This document shows, piece after piece, positions 41,346-49,255 of a stretch of 64,000 bases of DNA. The notes under the pieces were generated by a model, which was not told the DNA's origin, searched no databases, and worked only from the letters and a program-made list of their open reading frames with translations. Location of the stretch: the NCBI RefSeq assembly GCF_026586625.1, contig NZ_JAODIW010000008.1:204382-268381 (forward strand). The letters run 5' to 3'. Both the position numbers and the translations under genes were made by a program. Positions within the stretch are counted from its first letter, which is position 1. The number at the start of each line of letters is the position of its first letter. The stretch comes from Halobium salinum. Its GTDB lineage: Archaea; Halobacteriota; Halobacteria; Halobacteriales; Haloferacaceae.

Positions 41346-42776
41346 TTACCCGAGGCTTCCCTCCATCTCCAGCTCGACGAGCCGGTTCAGCTCGACGGCG
41401 TACTCGATGGGCAGTTCCTCCGTGATCGGCTCGATGAACCCCGAAACGATCATCTGCTTCGCGTCGTCGTCGTCGAGACCGCGGCTCTGGAGGTAGAACA
41501 CGTCCTCGTCGCCGATCTTCCCGACGGTCGCCTCGTGGGCGACGTCCACCGTCGACTCGTTGATCTCCATGTACGGCATGGTGTCGGAGGTGGACTCGTT
41601 GTCGAACATCAGCGCGTCACACTCGACCGAGGTCGAGGAGTTGCGCGCCCCCTCCGCGATGTGGACGAGGCCGCGGTAGTTCGTGCGGCCGCCGTCCTTC
41701 GAGATGGACTTGGACTCGATGGTCGACTTCGTCTCGGGGGCGTTGTGGTACACCTTCGCGCCGGTGTCGATGTTCTGGCCCTTGCCGGCGAACGCGATGG
41801 TGATGTGGTTGTCGCTCGCGCCGCGGCCCTTCAGGATGGAGGCCGGGTACAGCATGGTGGCCTTCGAGCCCATCGAGCCCGAAATCCACTCCATGCGGCC
41901 GCCCTTCTCGACGATGGCGCGCTTCGTGTTCAGGTTGTAGGTGTTCTTCGACCAGTTCTGCACGGTGGAGTACTGGACGTGGGCGTCCTCGCCGACGAAC
42001 ACCTCGACGCCGCCGGAGTGCAGGTTGAACGCCGAGTACTGGGGTGCCGAGCAGCCCTCGATGTAGTGGACCTCCGAGCCCTCCTCGGCGATGATGAGCG
42101 TGTGCTCGAACTGGCCCATCCCCTCGGAGTTCATCCGGAAGTACGCCTGCACGGGCATCTCGACGGTGACGTCCTCGGGCACGTAGAGGAACGACCCGCC
42201 GGACCAGATGGCGCCGTGGAGCGCGGCGAACTTGTTGTCGCTCGGGGGGACGCACTTCGTCATGAAGTACTCGCGGACGAGGTCCTCGTGCTCGCGGAGG
42301 GCCTTGTCCATGTCCATGAACACGACGCCCTTCTCCTCCCACTGCTCCTGCATGTTCTGATAGACGATCTCCGACTCGTACTGCGCGCCGACGCCGGAGA
42401 GCGCCTGCTGTTCCGCTTCGGGGATGCCGAGTTTGTCGAACGTGTCCCGGATGTCCTCGGGGAGGTCCTCCCAGGACTCGGCGCCGCCGCGGGTCTCGAT
42501 GTCCGGGCGGATGTACGGGACGATCTCGTTCACGTCGACCTCGGAGAGGTCGGGCTGGCCGGGCCAGTCGGTCGGCATCGGCATGGCCTGGAACTGCTCC
42601 AGCGCCTTCAGGCGGCGCTTGAGCATCCACTCAGGCTCGTCCTTGTCTTCCGAGATGAGACGGATGGTCTCCTCGGTGAGACCCTTCTCCGTCTTGAACG
42701 CCGACGACTCCTCCTTCTTGAAGTCGAAGCGTTCCTCGGTGTCGGCTTCTTTGAGGTGGTCTTGATCTGAGCTCAT
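41346..42776 (-). CDS. sufB: Fe-S cluster assembly scaffold SufB
   Basis: 476 aa scaffold subunit. SufB landmarks include FAALHGAIWSGGSFLYVPEDVTVEMPVQAYFRMNSEGMGQFEHTLIIAEEGSEVHYIEGCSAP, the beta-helix body GGRMEWISGSMGSKATMLYP, and STVDVAHEATVGKIGDEDVFYLQSRGL near the end. A conserved Cys sits in the EGCSAP block. It is read between sufC and sufD on the minus strand, with 25 bases to sufD. Confidence 0.96.
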   Translation of the reverse strand: MSSDQDHLKEADTEERFDFKKEESSAFKTEKGLTEETIRLISEDKDEPEWMLKRRLKALEQFQAMPMPTDWPGQPDLSEVDVNEIVPYIRPDIETRGGAESWEDLPEDIRDTFDKLGIPEAEQQALSGVGAQYESEIVYQNMQEQWEEKGVVFMDMDKALREHEDLVREYFMTKCVPPSDNKFAALHGAIWSGGSFLYVPEDVTVEMPVQAYFRMNSEGMGQFEHTLIIAEEGSEVHYIEGCSAPQYSAFNLHSGGVEVFVGEDAHVQYSTVQNWSKNTYNLNTKRAIVEKGGRMEWISGSMGSKATMLYPASILKGRGASDNHITIAFAGKGQNIDTGAKVYHNAPETKSTIESKSISKDGGRTNYRGLVHIAEGARNSSTSVECDALMFDNESTSDTMPYMEINESTVDVAHEATVGKIGDEDVFYLQSRGLDDDDAKQMIVSGFIEPITEELPIEYAVELNRLVELEMEGSLG

Positions 42777-42824
42777 TTGTTGTGTATCGCTTGGGGTTGT
42801 AGGGTTAAAGGTAGCAGGTCCGTG

Positions 42825-43748
42825 TTACGCCGTACCGTACACTTCCTCGCGGACCCAGTCGTACCCCTTGTCCTCGAGTTCGACGGCGAGAGAGGCGTCG
42901 CCCTCCATGGCGACTTCCCCGTCGAGCATGATGTGGACCTTGTCGGGTTCGACGTAGTCGAGGATGCGCTGGTAGTGGGTGATCTGGAGGACGCCGGTGC
43001 CCTGCTCGTCGCGCAGGGCGTTGATGCCGTGGGAGACGTCCTGCAGGCGGTCGATGTCAAGCCCGGAGTCGATCTCGTCGAGCACGGCGATGGTCGGCTC
43101 GAGGATGGCGGCCTGAAGCACCTCGTTCTGCTTTTTCTCCCCGCCGGAGAAGCCGGCGTTGAGGTACCGGTGGGCGAACTTCTCGTCCATCTCCAACTGC
43201 TCCATCTTCTCGTTGAGCAGCTGCTGGAACTCGGCGACGCCGACCTCGCCGTCGTCGGCGGGGCCCTCCATCGGGGAGGTGTCGTAGCCCGACTCCTCCT
43301 CTTCCGTGTCCGCCTCCGCCTCCGCCTCGTCGTCGTCCTCGAAGAGCTCCTCGCGCTCGTCGAGCTTCGCGTTGAGCGCCTGGCGCAGGAAGTTGACCAT
43401 CGTGACGCCCTCGATCTCGGCCGGGTACTGGAAGCCGAGGAAGATGCCGAGTGCGGCGCGCTCGTTCGGCTCGAGGTCGAGGAGTTCCCACGTCCGCTTG
43501 TCGTCGGGGATGTCGAAGTCCTCGCCGAAGTCGCCGTCCTCGAGGTGGAGGAGTACCTCGCCGTCGGTGACCTCGTAGGCCGGGTGTCCGGCGATGACCT
43601 TCGCGGTCGTCGACTTTCCGGAGCCGTTCGGTCCCATCAGCGCGTGAATCTCGCCGCTCTTCACTTCGAGGTCGACGCCGCGGAGGATCTGCTCGCCGTC
43701 CTCCTCTGCGACCTTGGCGTGAAGGTTCTTGAGTTCGAGTGTAGCCAT
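42825..43748 (-). CDS. sufC: Fe-S assembly ATPase SufC with acidic insert
   Basis: 307 aa, about 60 residues longer than bacterial SufC. Walker A GPNGSGKST (39-47), Q-loop FLGFQYPAEIEGV, signature FSGGEKKQNEV, and Walker B IAVLDEIDSGLDID are intact. The extra length is one Glu/Asp-rich insert (about 135-170: EELFEDDDEAEAEADTEEE...) between the helical and signature regions. ATG 43748 is the family start; a longer in-frame leader has no similarity. First gene of sufCBD. Confidence 0.95.
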   Translation of the reverse strand: MATLELKNLHAKVAEEDGEQILRGVDLEVKSGEIHALMGPNGSGKSTTAKVIAGHPAYEVTDGEVLLHLEDGDFGEDFDIPDDKRTWELLDLEPNERAALGIFLGFQYPAEIEGVTMVNFLRQALNAKLDEREELFEDDDEAEAEADTEEEESGYDTSPMEGPADDGEVGVAEFQQLLNEKMEQLEMDEKFAHRYLNAGFSGGEKKQNEVLQAAILEPTIAVLDEIDSGLDIDRLQDVSHGINALRDEQGTGVLQITHYQRILDYVEPDKVHIMLDGEVAMEGDASLAVELEDKGYDWVREEVYGTA

Positions 43749-43916
43749 CGTGCTCTGATTCCTCGTGCCCGACCTTCGGCGTGTTTCGCCCATGAAGGTT
43801 ACGCATTTGCCCCCGTGTGCTTTTTCGGCTGAGAAGAAATCTTTCCGATTCGGCAACGGCTGGCGGTGACCGTCGCGACGAACGCGGGTCGTGGGCGGGG
43901 AGAGTGTCCTCCGCCG

Positions 43917-46670
43917 CTACATGAAGGAGCCGAGACCAGTCTGTTCCTGTCCCGACCGCACCTCGTCCCACGAGATGCCGAGCGCCTCGATGACCCGCGA
44001 GATGGGTCCCTCGAGTGTCTTGTTCAGCATCTTCTCGTAGTCGATTTCGAACTCGTCGGGCACCTGGTCTTCGTACTCGAAGCAGACGACGTCCGGGTCG
44101 CGCTTGAACTCGCCGTACAGGTCGTTCGTCTGCGGGTCCATCCCCTCCTCCTCTTCCATCCGTCGCCAGAAGTCGGGGTGGACCTTCTTCAGGTACACCC
44201 GCTTCGGCTTCGCGCCGCGTTGGAAGTTCGTCCCGAGGAAGGCGTTCGCGTACTTCGCCCCGCGGACCTGCGCGGTCGCGGTGTCGTAGGCGTCGAGACG
44301 CTTGCCGATGCCCCCCGGGATGCCGATTTCGTCGAGGGGCACGTCGCCGGAGTCGAACCGCTGAATCACGTCGTGGACGTAGTCTTTCACCACGTCGAGG
44401 TCCTCCCCGGTGACTATCATCTCGATGACCTTCCGCTGGACCTCCTTCGTGATGCTCGCGATGTCCGAGCGCTTGTACTCGAAGCCCGTGATGTCGATGT
44501 CGTCGACGTCCTTCCCCTCCTTCCAGATGATGTGGCCGGCGTAGCGCTTCTTCTTGCCCGCCTGGAAGAACCGCCGATAGAGCTTCTCGAACTCTATCTG
44601 GAAGCGGTGTTCGTCGGCGCCGAGTTCCTCGCGCGCGAAGTCGTCGTAGCGACCGTTGATGTGCTCCTCGATGGCGAAGGACTGCTCGATGGCCTCCTCC
44701 TTCTCGACGCCGGGCCCCAGTTCGAGCATGACGGAGTCGGTGTCCCCGTAGGCGACCGTGTGTCCCATCTCCTCGGCCGCCTGCTCGGTGAAGTTGATGA
44801 CCTCCCTGCCGGTCGCCGTGATGGCCGCCGCCGACTCCTTGTCGTAGAGCCGGAAGCGGTCCCAGCCCGACACCCCGTAGAGGGAGTTCATGATGACCTT
44901 CACCGCCGCCTGCTGGCGGTCGAACTGCCCGTACTCGGAGGTCCCCGGCTGGTGCTCGTCGCGCCGGGACTTCTTCTCCTCGCGCTCGGTGAGCAGTTCG
45001 TCGACCATCTCGCGCATCATCCCGTCCGGCTCCTGGCGAAACAGGGTCCCGTTGGGCGCGCGGTAGGTCGGCCCGTCGAACTCCTCGCCGACCTTGGTCT
45101 CGGGAGAGGCGTTCACCGTCACCATGCACATCGGGTACAGCGACTTCAGGTCGAGCACCGTCACGTTCTCCGCGACGCCCGTGATGGGGTCGAAGACGGC
45201 GCCACCCTCGAAGTCCTCGGACTCCTGCTGACCTTTCGTCGGCAGCGCGAACCGCCCATAGGCGTTGTGTAGGACGTACATGTCGACCGCGTCACCGGGG
45301 GTCGGGGCGTCCTCCAGCAGACAGCCGACGAAGGTGCGTACCTCGTCCCAGAACGTGACTACGTCCTGTTTCTTGTCTATCTCGACGCAGAGTTCCACGT
45401 CCCTCACGTTGTACTCGAGGAGGCGCTTCGGCTCCTGTTCCCAGAGGTCGCCGATGTCGCCGGCGTAACGCTCCTTGCCGACGTCGAGTTCGAGTTCCCC
45501 GACGGCGTCCAGCCGGTACGACTCCAGCTCGGTGAACTGCGTGCGCTTGTAGGCGTACAGCAGGTCGAAGACGACCCGGCCCTTCACGTCGGGGCCGCCC
45601 CAGCCGCTCCGCCACACCTCGCCGACCCGGGAGAGCCGCTCGATAGAGAGGTCGTACTCGGTGCCGGGGTCGAGCCGCTCGAGGCGGTCGAGGAAGTATG
45701 GCGCGTCGAAGTCCTCGAAGTTCCACCCCGTCAGCACGTCCGGGTCCGTCTCCTCGATGTAGGAGACGAACGCGTCGAGCATGGCCGCCTCCTCCTCGAA
45801 GGTCCGAACGTCGAGCGTGGGGCCGTCACGAATCGGCTCGTACTCGGCGAGTTCCTCGGGCGCCTCGCCGTCGCCGACGGGGGCCTCGTACAGCCACGCG
45901 ACGTACTCGTCGCGGTAGGAGTCGTGGCTCGTCAGGCAGACGATGGGCTCCTCACCCTCCTCGGGGAACCCCGAACGGTCGTCGACCTCGATGTCGAACG
46001 TGTTCACGCGCAGGTCGGCGTCGACCTCGGTCGGCTCGACCTCGTTGCTCGGCACCTGAATCGAGCCGTCGTCGAGGCGGCGTTCGGGTACGCGGACCCC
46101 GCCGCTGATGTCGTGGTCGATGAGAAAGCGGTTGGGAAAGAGGATGTCGGCCTCGTAGCTCTCGGGAAAGTCGTCGCGAATCTGCCCCACGTCGCGGGGG
46201 GTACGGGCGACGATTTTCGTCAGCGCCTCCCCGCGGATGCTCTCGAAGCGTCGGCCGTTCGCGTCCTGTTCGCGGGCGTCGAGCACCACGTCGTACTCGT
46301 CGACCGGGTTCGAGGTGAGCGTGTCCGTCGGGACGTAGAAGTACGGCTCGGTGCCGAGGACGCGGACGTGCTCGGGTTCGTTGTCGGCGGTACGCCCGAA
46401 CACGTGGACGACCGGATACTCCCCGCTGCCCTGCCCCTCGACGGTGTAGTCCACCTGCGACACCTGCAGTTCGAGGTGGTCGGTCGCCTCCGGGAACTTG
46501 GCGTCCTCCGCCTCGACGACGGCGCTCACGTGTCCGCCGCCGTTGCCGGCGACGACGACGGCCTCCTCGCTCGGGCGGGCGCCCCCGTCCCCCGTCGTCC
46601 CGTCCCCCGAGTCGTCGGCGGCGCTCCCGTCCGCGGCGCCGTCGAACTCGCCTAAGGTGGGCTGCGTCAT
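43917..46670 (-). CDS. polB: Family B DNA polymerase (PolB1), intein-free
   Basis: 917 aa replicative-type polymerase. Exonuclease motif I is FDIE (225-228), followed by exo II GWNFEDFDAPYF and exo III YNVRDVEL. Polymerase motif A is DLKSLYP (507-513), motif B KVIMNSLYGVSG, and motif C YGDTDS (641-646). No intein interrupts motifs A or C, where haloarchaeal PolB often carries them. PCNA-binding-like Q-x-x-L-x-x-F sequences occur at both ends (QPTLGEF at residues 3-9; QTGLGSF at the C-terminus). An acidic low-complexity segment spans 10-35. Confidence 0.96.
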   Translation of the reverse strand: MTQPTLGEFDGAADGSAADDSGDGTTGDGGARPSEEAVVVAGNGGGHVSAVVEAEDAKFPEATDHLELQVSQVDYTVEGQGSGEYPVVHVFGRTADNEPEHVRVLGTEPYFYVPTDTLTSNPVDEYDVVLDAREQDANGRRFESIRGEALTKIVARTPRDVGQIRDDFPESYEADILFPNRFLIDHDISGGVRVPERRLDDGSIQVPSNEVEPTEVDADLRVNTFDIEVDDRSGFPEEGEEPIVCLTSHDSYRDEYVAWLYEAPVGDGEAPEELAEYEPIRDGPTLDVRTFEEEAAMLDAFVSYIEETDPDVLTGWNFEDFDAPYFLDRLERLDPGTEYDLSIERLSRVGEVWRSGWGGPDVKGRVVFDLLYAYKRTQFTELESYRLDAVGELELDVGKERYAGDIGDLWEQEPKRLLEYNVRDVELCVEIDKKQDVVTFWDEVRTFVGCLLEDAPTPGDAVDMYVLHNAYGRFALPTKGQQESEDFEGGAVFDPITGVAENVTVLDLKSLYPMCMVTVNASPETKVGEEFDGPTYRAPNGTLFRQEPDGMMREMVDELLTEREEKKSRRDEHQPGTSEYGQFDRQQAAVKVIMNSLYGVSGWDRFRLYDKESAAAITATGREVINFTEQAAEEMGHTVAYGDTDSVMLELGPGVEKEEAIEQSFAIEEHINGRYDDFAREELGADEHRFQIEFEKLYRRFFQAGKKKRYAGHIIWKEGKDVDDIDITGFEYKRSDIASITKEVQRKVIEMIVTGEDLDVVKDYVHDVIQRFDSGDVPLDEIGIPGGIGKRLDAYDTATAQVRGAKYANAFLGTNFQRGAKPKRVYLKKVHPDFWRRMEEEEGMDPQTNDLYGEFKRDPDVVCFEYEDQVPDEFEIDYEKMLNKTLEGPISRVIEALGISWDEVRSGQEQTGLGSFM

Positions 46671-46687
46671 GTTGTCTCCCCTTTGCG

Positions 46688-46706
46688 GTCGGGGCTAAAA
46701 ACCCCC
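46688..46706 (-). promoter_or_regulatory. polB promoter
   Basis: On the minus strand GGGGGTTTTTAGCCCC puts a TATA-like TTTTTAG about 28 bases before the polB ATG. A GGGCTG-TT-CAGCCC palindrome (46723-46736) stands just upstream and could be an operator between polB and the divergent HTH gene. Confidence 0.45.
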
Positions 46707-46829
46707 GTGGTGTGGGGTCCTCGGGCTGTTCAGCCCCATCTCACACCGCGGTCGCGACCACCTCCCCGACAGTCACACTCCGACGGCCACATTCCCTTTG
46801 GCGCTTCCAGCCGTCGGGACGACCCAGCG

Positions 46830-47498
46830 ATGAGCACGATTGCGGAACTCGAGGTCCCCGCGGCCGAGTTCGCCCTCGCCGACAGCTTCGCCGCCCTCCC
46901 CGACCTCGAGGTCGAGGTCGAGCGGGTCGTCGCCCACGACTCCGACCGGCTCCTCCCCTTCGCGTGGGTCCGGGCCGACGCCGCGACCGCGACGGCGGTG
47001 GCCGACGCCCTCGAATCGGACCCGAGCGTCGCCGAGGCTCGGGAACTCGCGGACGTCGGCGACGAGCGGCTCTACGAGATGCGCTGGGAGACGGCGACGG
47101 AGCTCCTCCGACACGTCGTCCACGAACAGGGGGCCACGGTGCGTTCGGCGCTCGGGCGGGACGGACGCTGGTCACTCCACACGCTCTTTCCCGAACGGCA
47201 GGGGTTGTCGGCGACCCGCGAGTTCTGTGCGTCCGCGGACCTCACCCTCGACGTGCGCCGCGTCTACGAGTTGGACACCCGTCGCCGGGGCCGGTTCGGT
47301 CTCACGCGGAACCAGCACGACTCGCTCGTCCGGGCCGCACGAATGGGGTACTACGACGTCCCCCGCGACGCGACGCTGTCGGAGGTGGCGTCCGGACTCG
47401 GTATCTCCCACCAAGCTCTCTCCGAACGCCTCCGACGCGGCCACGGCCACCTCGTGCGGGGCGCCCTCACCGTCGGGGCTGACGGGAACGAGCGGTAG
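46830..47498 (+). CDS. Bacterio-opsin-activator-type HTH regulator
   Basis: 222 aa. The C-terminal HTH_10 domain is clear (LTRNQHDSLVRAARMGYYDVPRDATLSEVASGLGISHQALSERLRRGHGHLV, about 160-211). The N-terminal sensor half (ELEVPAAEFALADSFAALPDLEVEVERVVAHD...) is the usual partner in this haloarchaeal family, thought to bind small ligands. ATG 46830 matches the family start MSTIAELEVPA. Divergent from polB; target unknown. Confidence 0.87.
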   Translation: MSTIAELEVPAAEFALADSFAALPDLEVEVERVVAHDSDRLLPFAWVRADAATATAVADALESDPSVAEARELADVGDERLYEMRWETATELLRHVVHEQGATVRSALGRDGRWSLHTLFPERQGLSATREFCASADLTLDVRRVYELDTRRRGRFGLTRNQHDSLVRAARMGYYDVPRDATLSEVASGLGISHQALSERLRRGHGHLVRGALTVGADGNER

Positions 47499-47658
47499 TA
47501 CGCGGCGTGAAGAGCGTAGGTCGGACCGGGTGCGCGTCCGCGAGTGACCGCGAGTGGGCGCAAGAGCGCGCTGGGAGAACATCGCGACGGAGTCGTACCC
47601 GAGGCCGTCAGCCGTTCGTCGGACGAATCCGGCGAGATTCGCCGTCTAACCCGCAAAG

Positions 47659-47667
47659 CATATACCA
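47659..47667 (+). promoter_or_regulatory. TATA element of the 47.7 kb small gene
   Basis: GCATATACC stands about 30 bases before ATG 47693, predicting a leaderless mRNA. Confidence 0.5.
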
Positions 47668-47692
47668 TGGTACCACATAGCACGCTCCGTCG

Positions 47693-47926
47693 ATGACCGA
47701 TCATGCAGACGACGGACGTCGGGACCGGACGGGCGCCGAGCGCCCGAACCAGACGTTCGACGCCGACGAGGTGGGTGCCAGTGGCGCGAACGAGGCCGAC
47801 GGCGGTGCGGACGCGACCCCGGTCGAGTCCTACGAGACGGACGACGGGACGGTGTTCTACGAGTCGGAGAACCCGCTCGCGTGGGTGCAGTCTTCGTTGA
47901 CGGTCACACTGCAGGACAGCGCCTGA
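47693..47926 (+). CDS. Small acidic protein (DUF7331-like)
   Basis: 77 aa. A disordered Asp/Glu-rich first half is followed by a conserved-looking C-terminal block, VESYETDDGTVFYESENPLAWVQSSLTVTLQD, which I recall from a haloarchaeal family, DUF7331. Function unknown; it is not membrane-bound. It opens a run of three small plus-strand genes ending before the rad50 terminus. Confidence 0.68.
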   Translation: MTDHADDGRRDRTGAERPNQTFDADEVGASGANEADGGADATPVESYETDDGTVFYESENPLAWVQSSLTVTLQDSA

Positions 47927-47966
47927 ACCCGCAGTCTTTTGTGCGCGCAGGGACCCTCTCTCGAAC

Positions 47967-48500
47967 GTGTTCGACCCGGCACCTGACGAACCCGACGAGT
48001 GGTCCGCCGAGAAGCGGTGGGGGGACCCCGAGCGTGACCTCCCGAAGGTGCCGGAGGCGCCCTCCACGCGGGACACCTCGGAGAACGAGGTGTCCGCCGA
48101 CGTCGCCGCCACCTTCTGGGGCGTCGTCTTCATCGTGAACATCGGGCTGTTCGCCGTCGCGCTCGGGCCGATGCTCGTCTTCTTCAACGGCCAGTGGGAG
48201 TGGGGTGGCGGTCTCTTCGCGTTCGGCGTGCTCGCCCTCGGGCACGCCTACAGCCGGTACCGGACGTTCAAACGTGACCAGGAAGCGAAGGAGCGCGAGG
48301 GGGACGGGGACGCAACGGCGGTCGACGGCGGCGGGGACGCCGATGGTACGGATGACGAGGGTGAGAATCCGGTCGACGCCATCGACGCGGCCGACACCGC
48401 CACCAGCGAGGAGGCGGCCGCCGACGGAGAGACGACCGAAGACGGGGGCCTGACGGAATCGTGGTCGTCCGACCGAGCGGCGACCGAACGCAAGCGTTAG
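47967..48500 (+). CDS. Membrane protein with acidic tail (DUF7322-like)
   Basis: 177 aa. A charged N-terminus (EPDEWSAEKRWGDPERDLPKVPEAP) is followed by two membrane helices (VVFIVNIGLFAVALGPMLVFF; GGLFAFGVLALGHAYSRY) and a disordered Asp/Glu/Ala-rich tail from about residue 110. I recall the family as DUF7322. GTG 47967 is used; a TCTTTTGTG about 30 bases upstream is the probable promoter. Role unknown. Confidence 0.62.
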   Translation: MFDPAPDEPDEWSAEKRWGDPERDLPKVPEAPSTRDTSENEVSADVAATFWGVVFIVNIGLFAVALGPMLVFFNGQWEWGGGLFAFGVLALGHAYSRYRTFKRDQEAKEREGDGDATAVDGGGDADGTDDEGENPVDAIDAADTATSEEAAADGETTEDGGLTESWSSDRAATERKR

Positions 48501-48525
48501 GCGTCCGCCGACGCTCCGGACGAAC

Positions 48526-48984
48526 ATGCAGACCGTCGAGGACGACGCCGGCAAGCGGTACCTCCTCGTGAAACGCTCCGGCGAGTCGAGTCTCGTCCGC
48601 GACCCCGACACCGGCGCGGAGCGGTACCTCCCGAACGCCGACCTCGACCCCGTCGACGACGCGGCGACGCTCGTCGTCGCGAGCGAAGGCGTCCCCGCGA
48701 GCGTGCGGCGCGTCCTCACCGCCGTCCGCGACGAGCGGTCGCTCGGGCTCCTCCTCGAACTGGTCGACCGGGGTCCGCTCCCCGTCAGGACACTGCTCTC
48801 GGCGTACGACCTCTGTGAGAGTGACCTCCACGGGACACTGACCGAGTTCCGGGCGGCCGGACTCGTCGAGGAGGCGCGAGTCGCCGGCGAACGCGGCTAC
48901 GCCGCGACCGACCTCGCGGTCGACGCCGCGGAGCGGCTTCGCTCGGGCGGAGCTGATACGGACGAGGAATTGGGGGAGTGGTAA
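48526..48984 (+). CDS. Winged-helix-like protein (DUF7346-like) convergent with rad50
   Basis: 152 aa. N-terminal beta-rich segment (GKRYLLVKRSGESSLVRDPDTGAERYLPNADL), then a helical region resembling a winged helix (VRRVLTAVRDERSLGLLLELVDRGPLPVRTLLSAYDLCESDLHGTLTEFRAAGLVEEARVAGERGY). I recall it as DUF7346, often near rad50/mre11 in haloarchaea; it may bind DNA. It is convergent with rad50, separated by the tandem hairpin array. Confidence 0.65.
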   Translation: MQTVEDDAGKRYLLVKRSGESSLVRDPDTGAERYLPNADLDPVDDAATLVVASEGVPASVRRVLTAVRDERSLGLLLELVDRGPLPVRTLLSAYDLCESDLHGTLTEFRAAGLVEEARVAGERGYAATDLAVDAAERLRSGGADTDEELGEW

Positions 48985-49037
48985 ACGGCAGACGCTGCGG
49001 CCACGTCGGTCGTCACCCTGTTGCGCCAAGGCGTCGA

Positions 49038-49182
49038 CCGGAGACGGACTCCGGCCGTCGTTGCGCTCAGTCGTCACGCCACCGCGTCAGCGAATCGCGG
49101 GGCGACGGGACGCCCCGCGTCGTCGCGCTGGGTCGTCCACACCACCGCGTCAGCGAACCGGCCGCGCACGAGCGCGCGGCCG
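49038..49182. repeat. Tandem array of three hairpins with covarying stems
   Basis: Unit A: CCGGAG-ACGGA-CTCCGG (49038-49054). Unit B: CGCGGGGCG-ACGGGA-CGCCCCGCG (49096-49119). Unit C: CGGCCGCGC-ACGAGC-GCGCGGCCG (49159-49182). The stems differ in sequence but each pairs perfectly, and the loops all start ACG. Linkers of about 40 bases between units are nearly identical (…GCGCTcagTCGTC…CCACCGCGTCAGCGAA). The linker resembles the rad50 3' end read on the plus strand (ACCGCGTCAGTCGTCG). The array sits between convergent genes. Confidence 0.75.
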
Positions 49183-49255
49183 TCGTGGCGCTCAGTCGTC
49201 GCTCTGCCGCGGTGGCGCGTGCTCGCGCCCAGAGAGCGCTCGCGGCGCGACCGCG

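Noticed and set aside
45120-45160. Intein in PolB motif A
   Set aside because: DLKSLYP is followed directly by MCMVTVNASPETK with no splicing-domain residues, and the protein is 917 aa long as expected without an intein.
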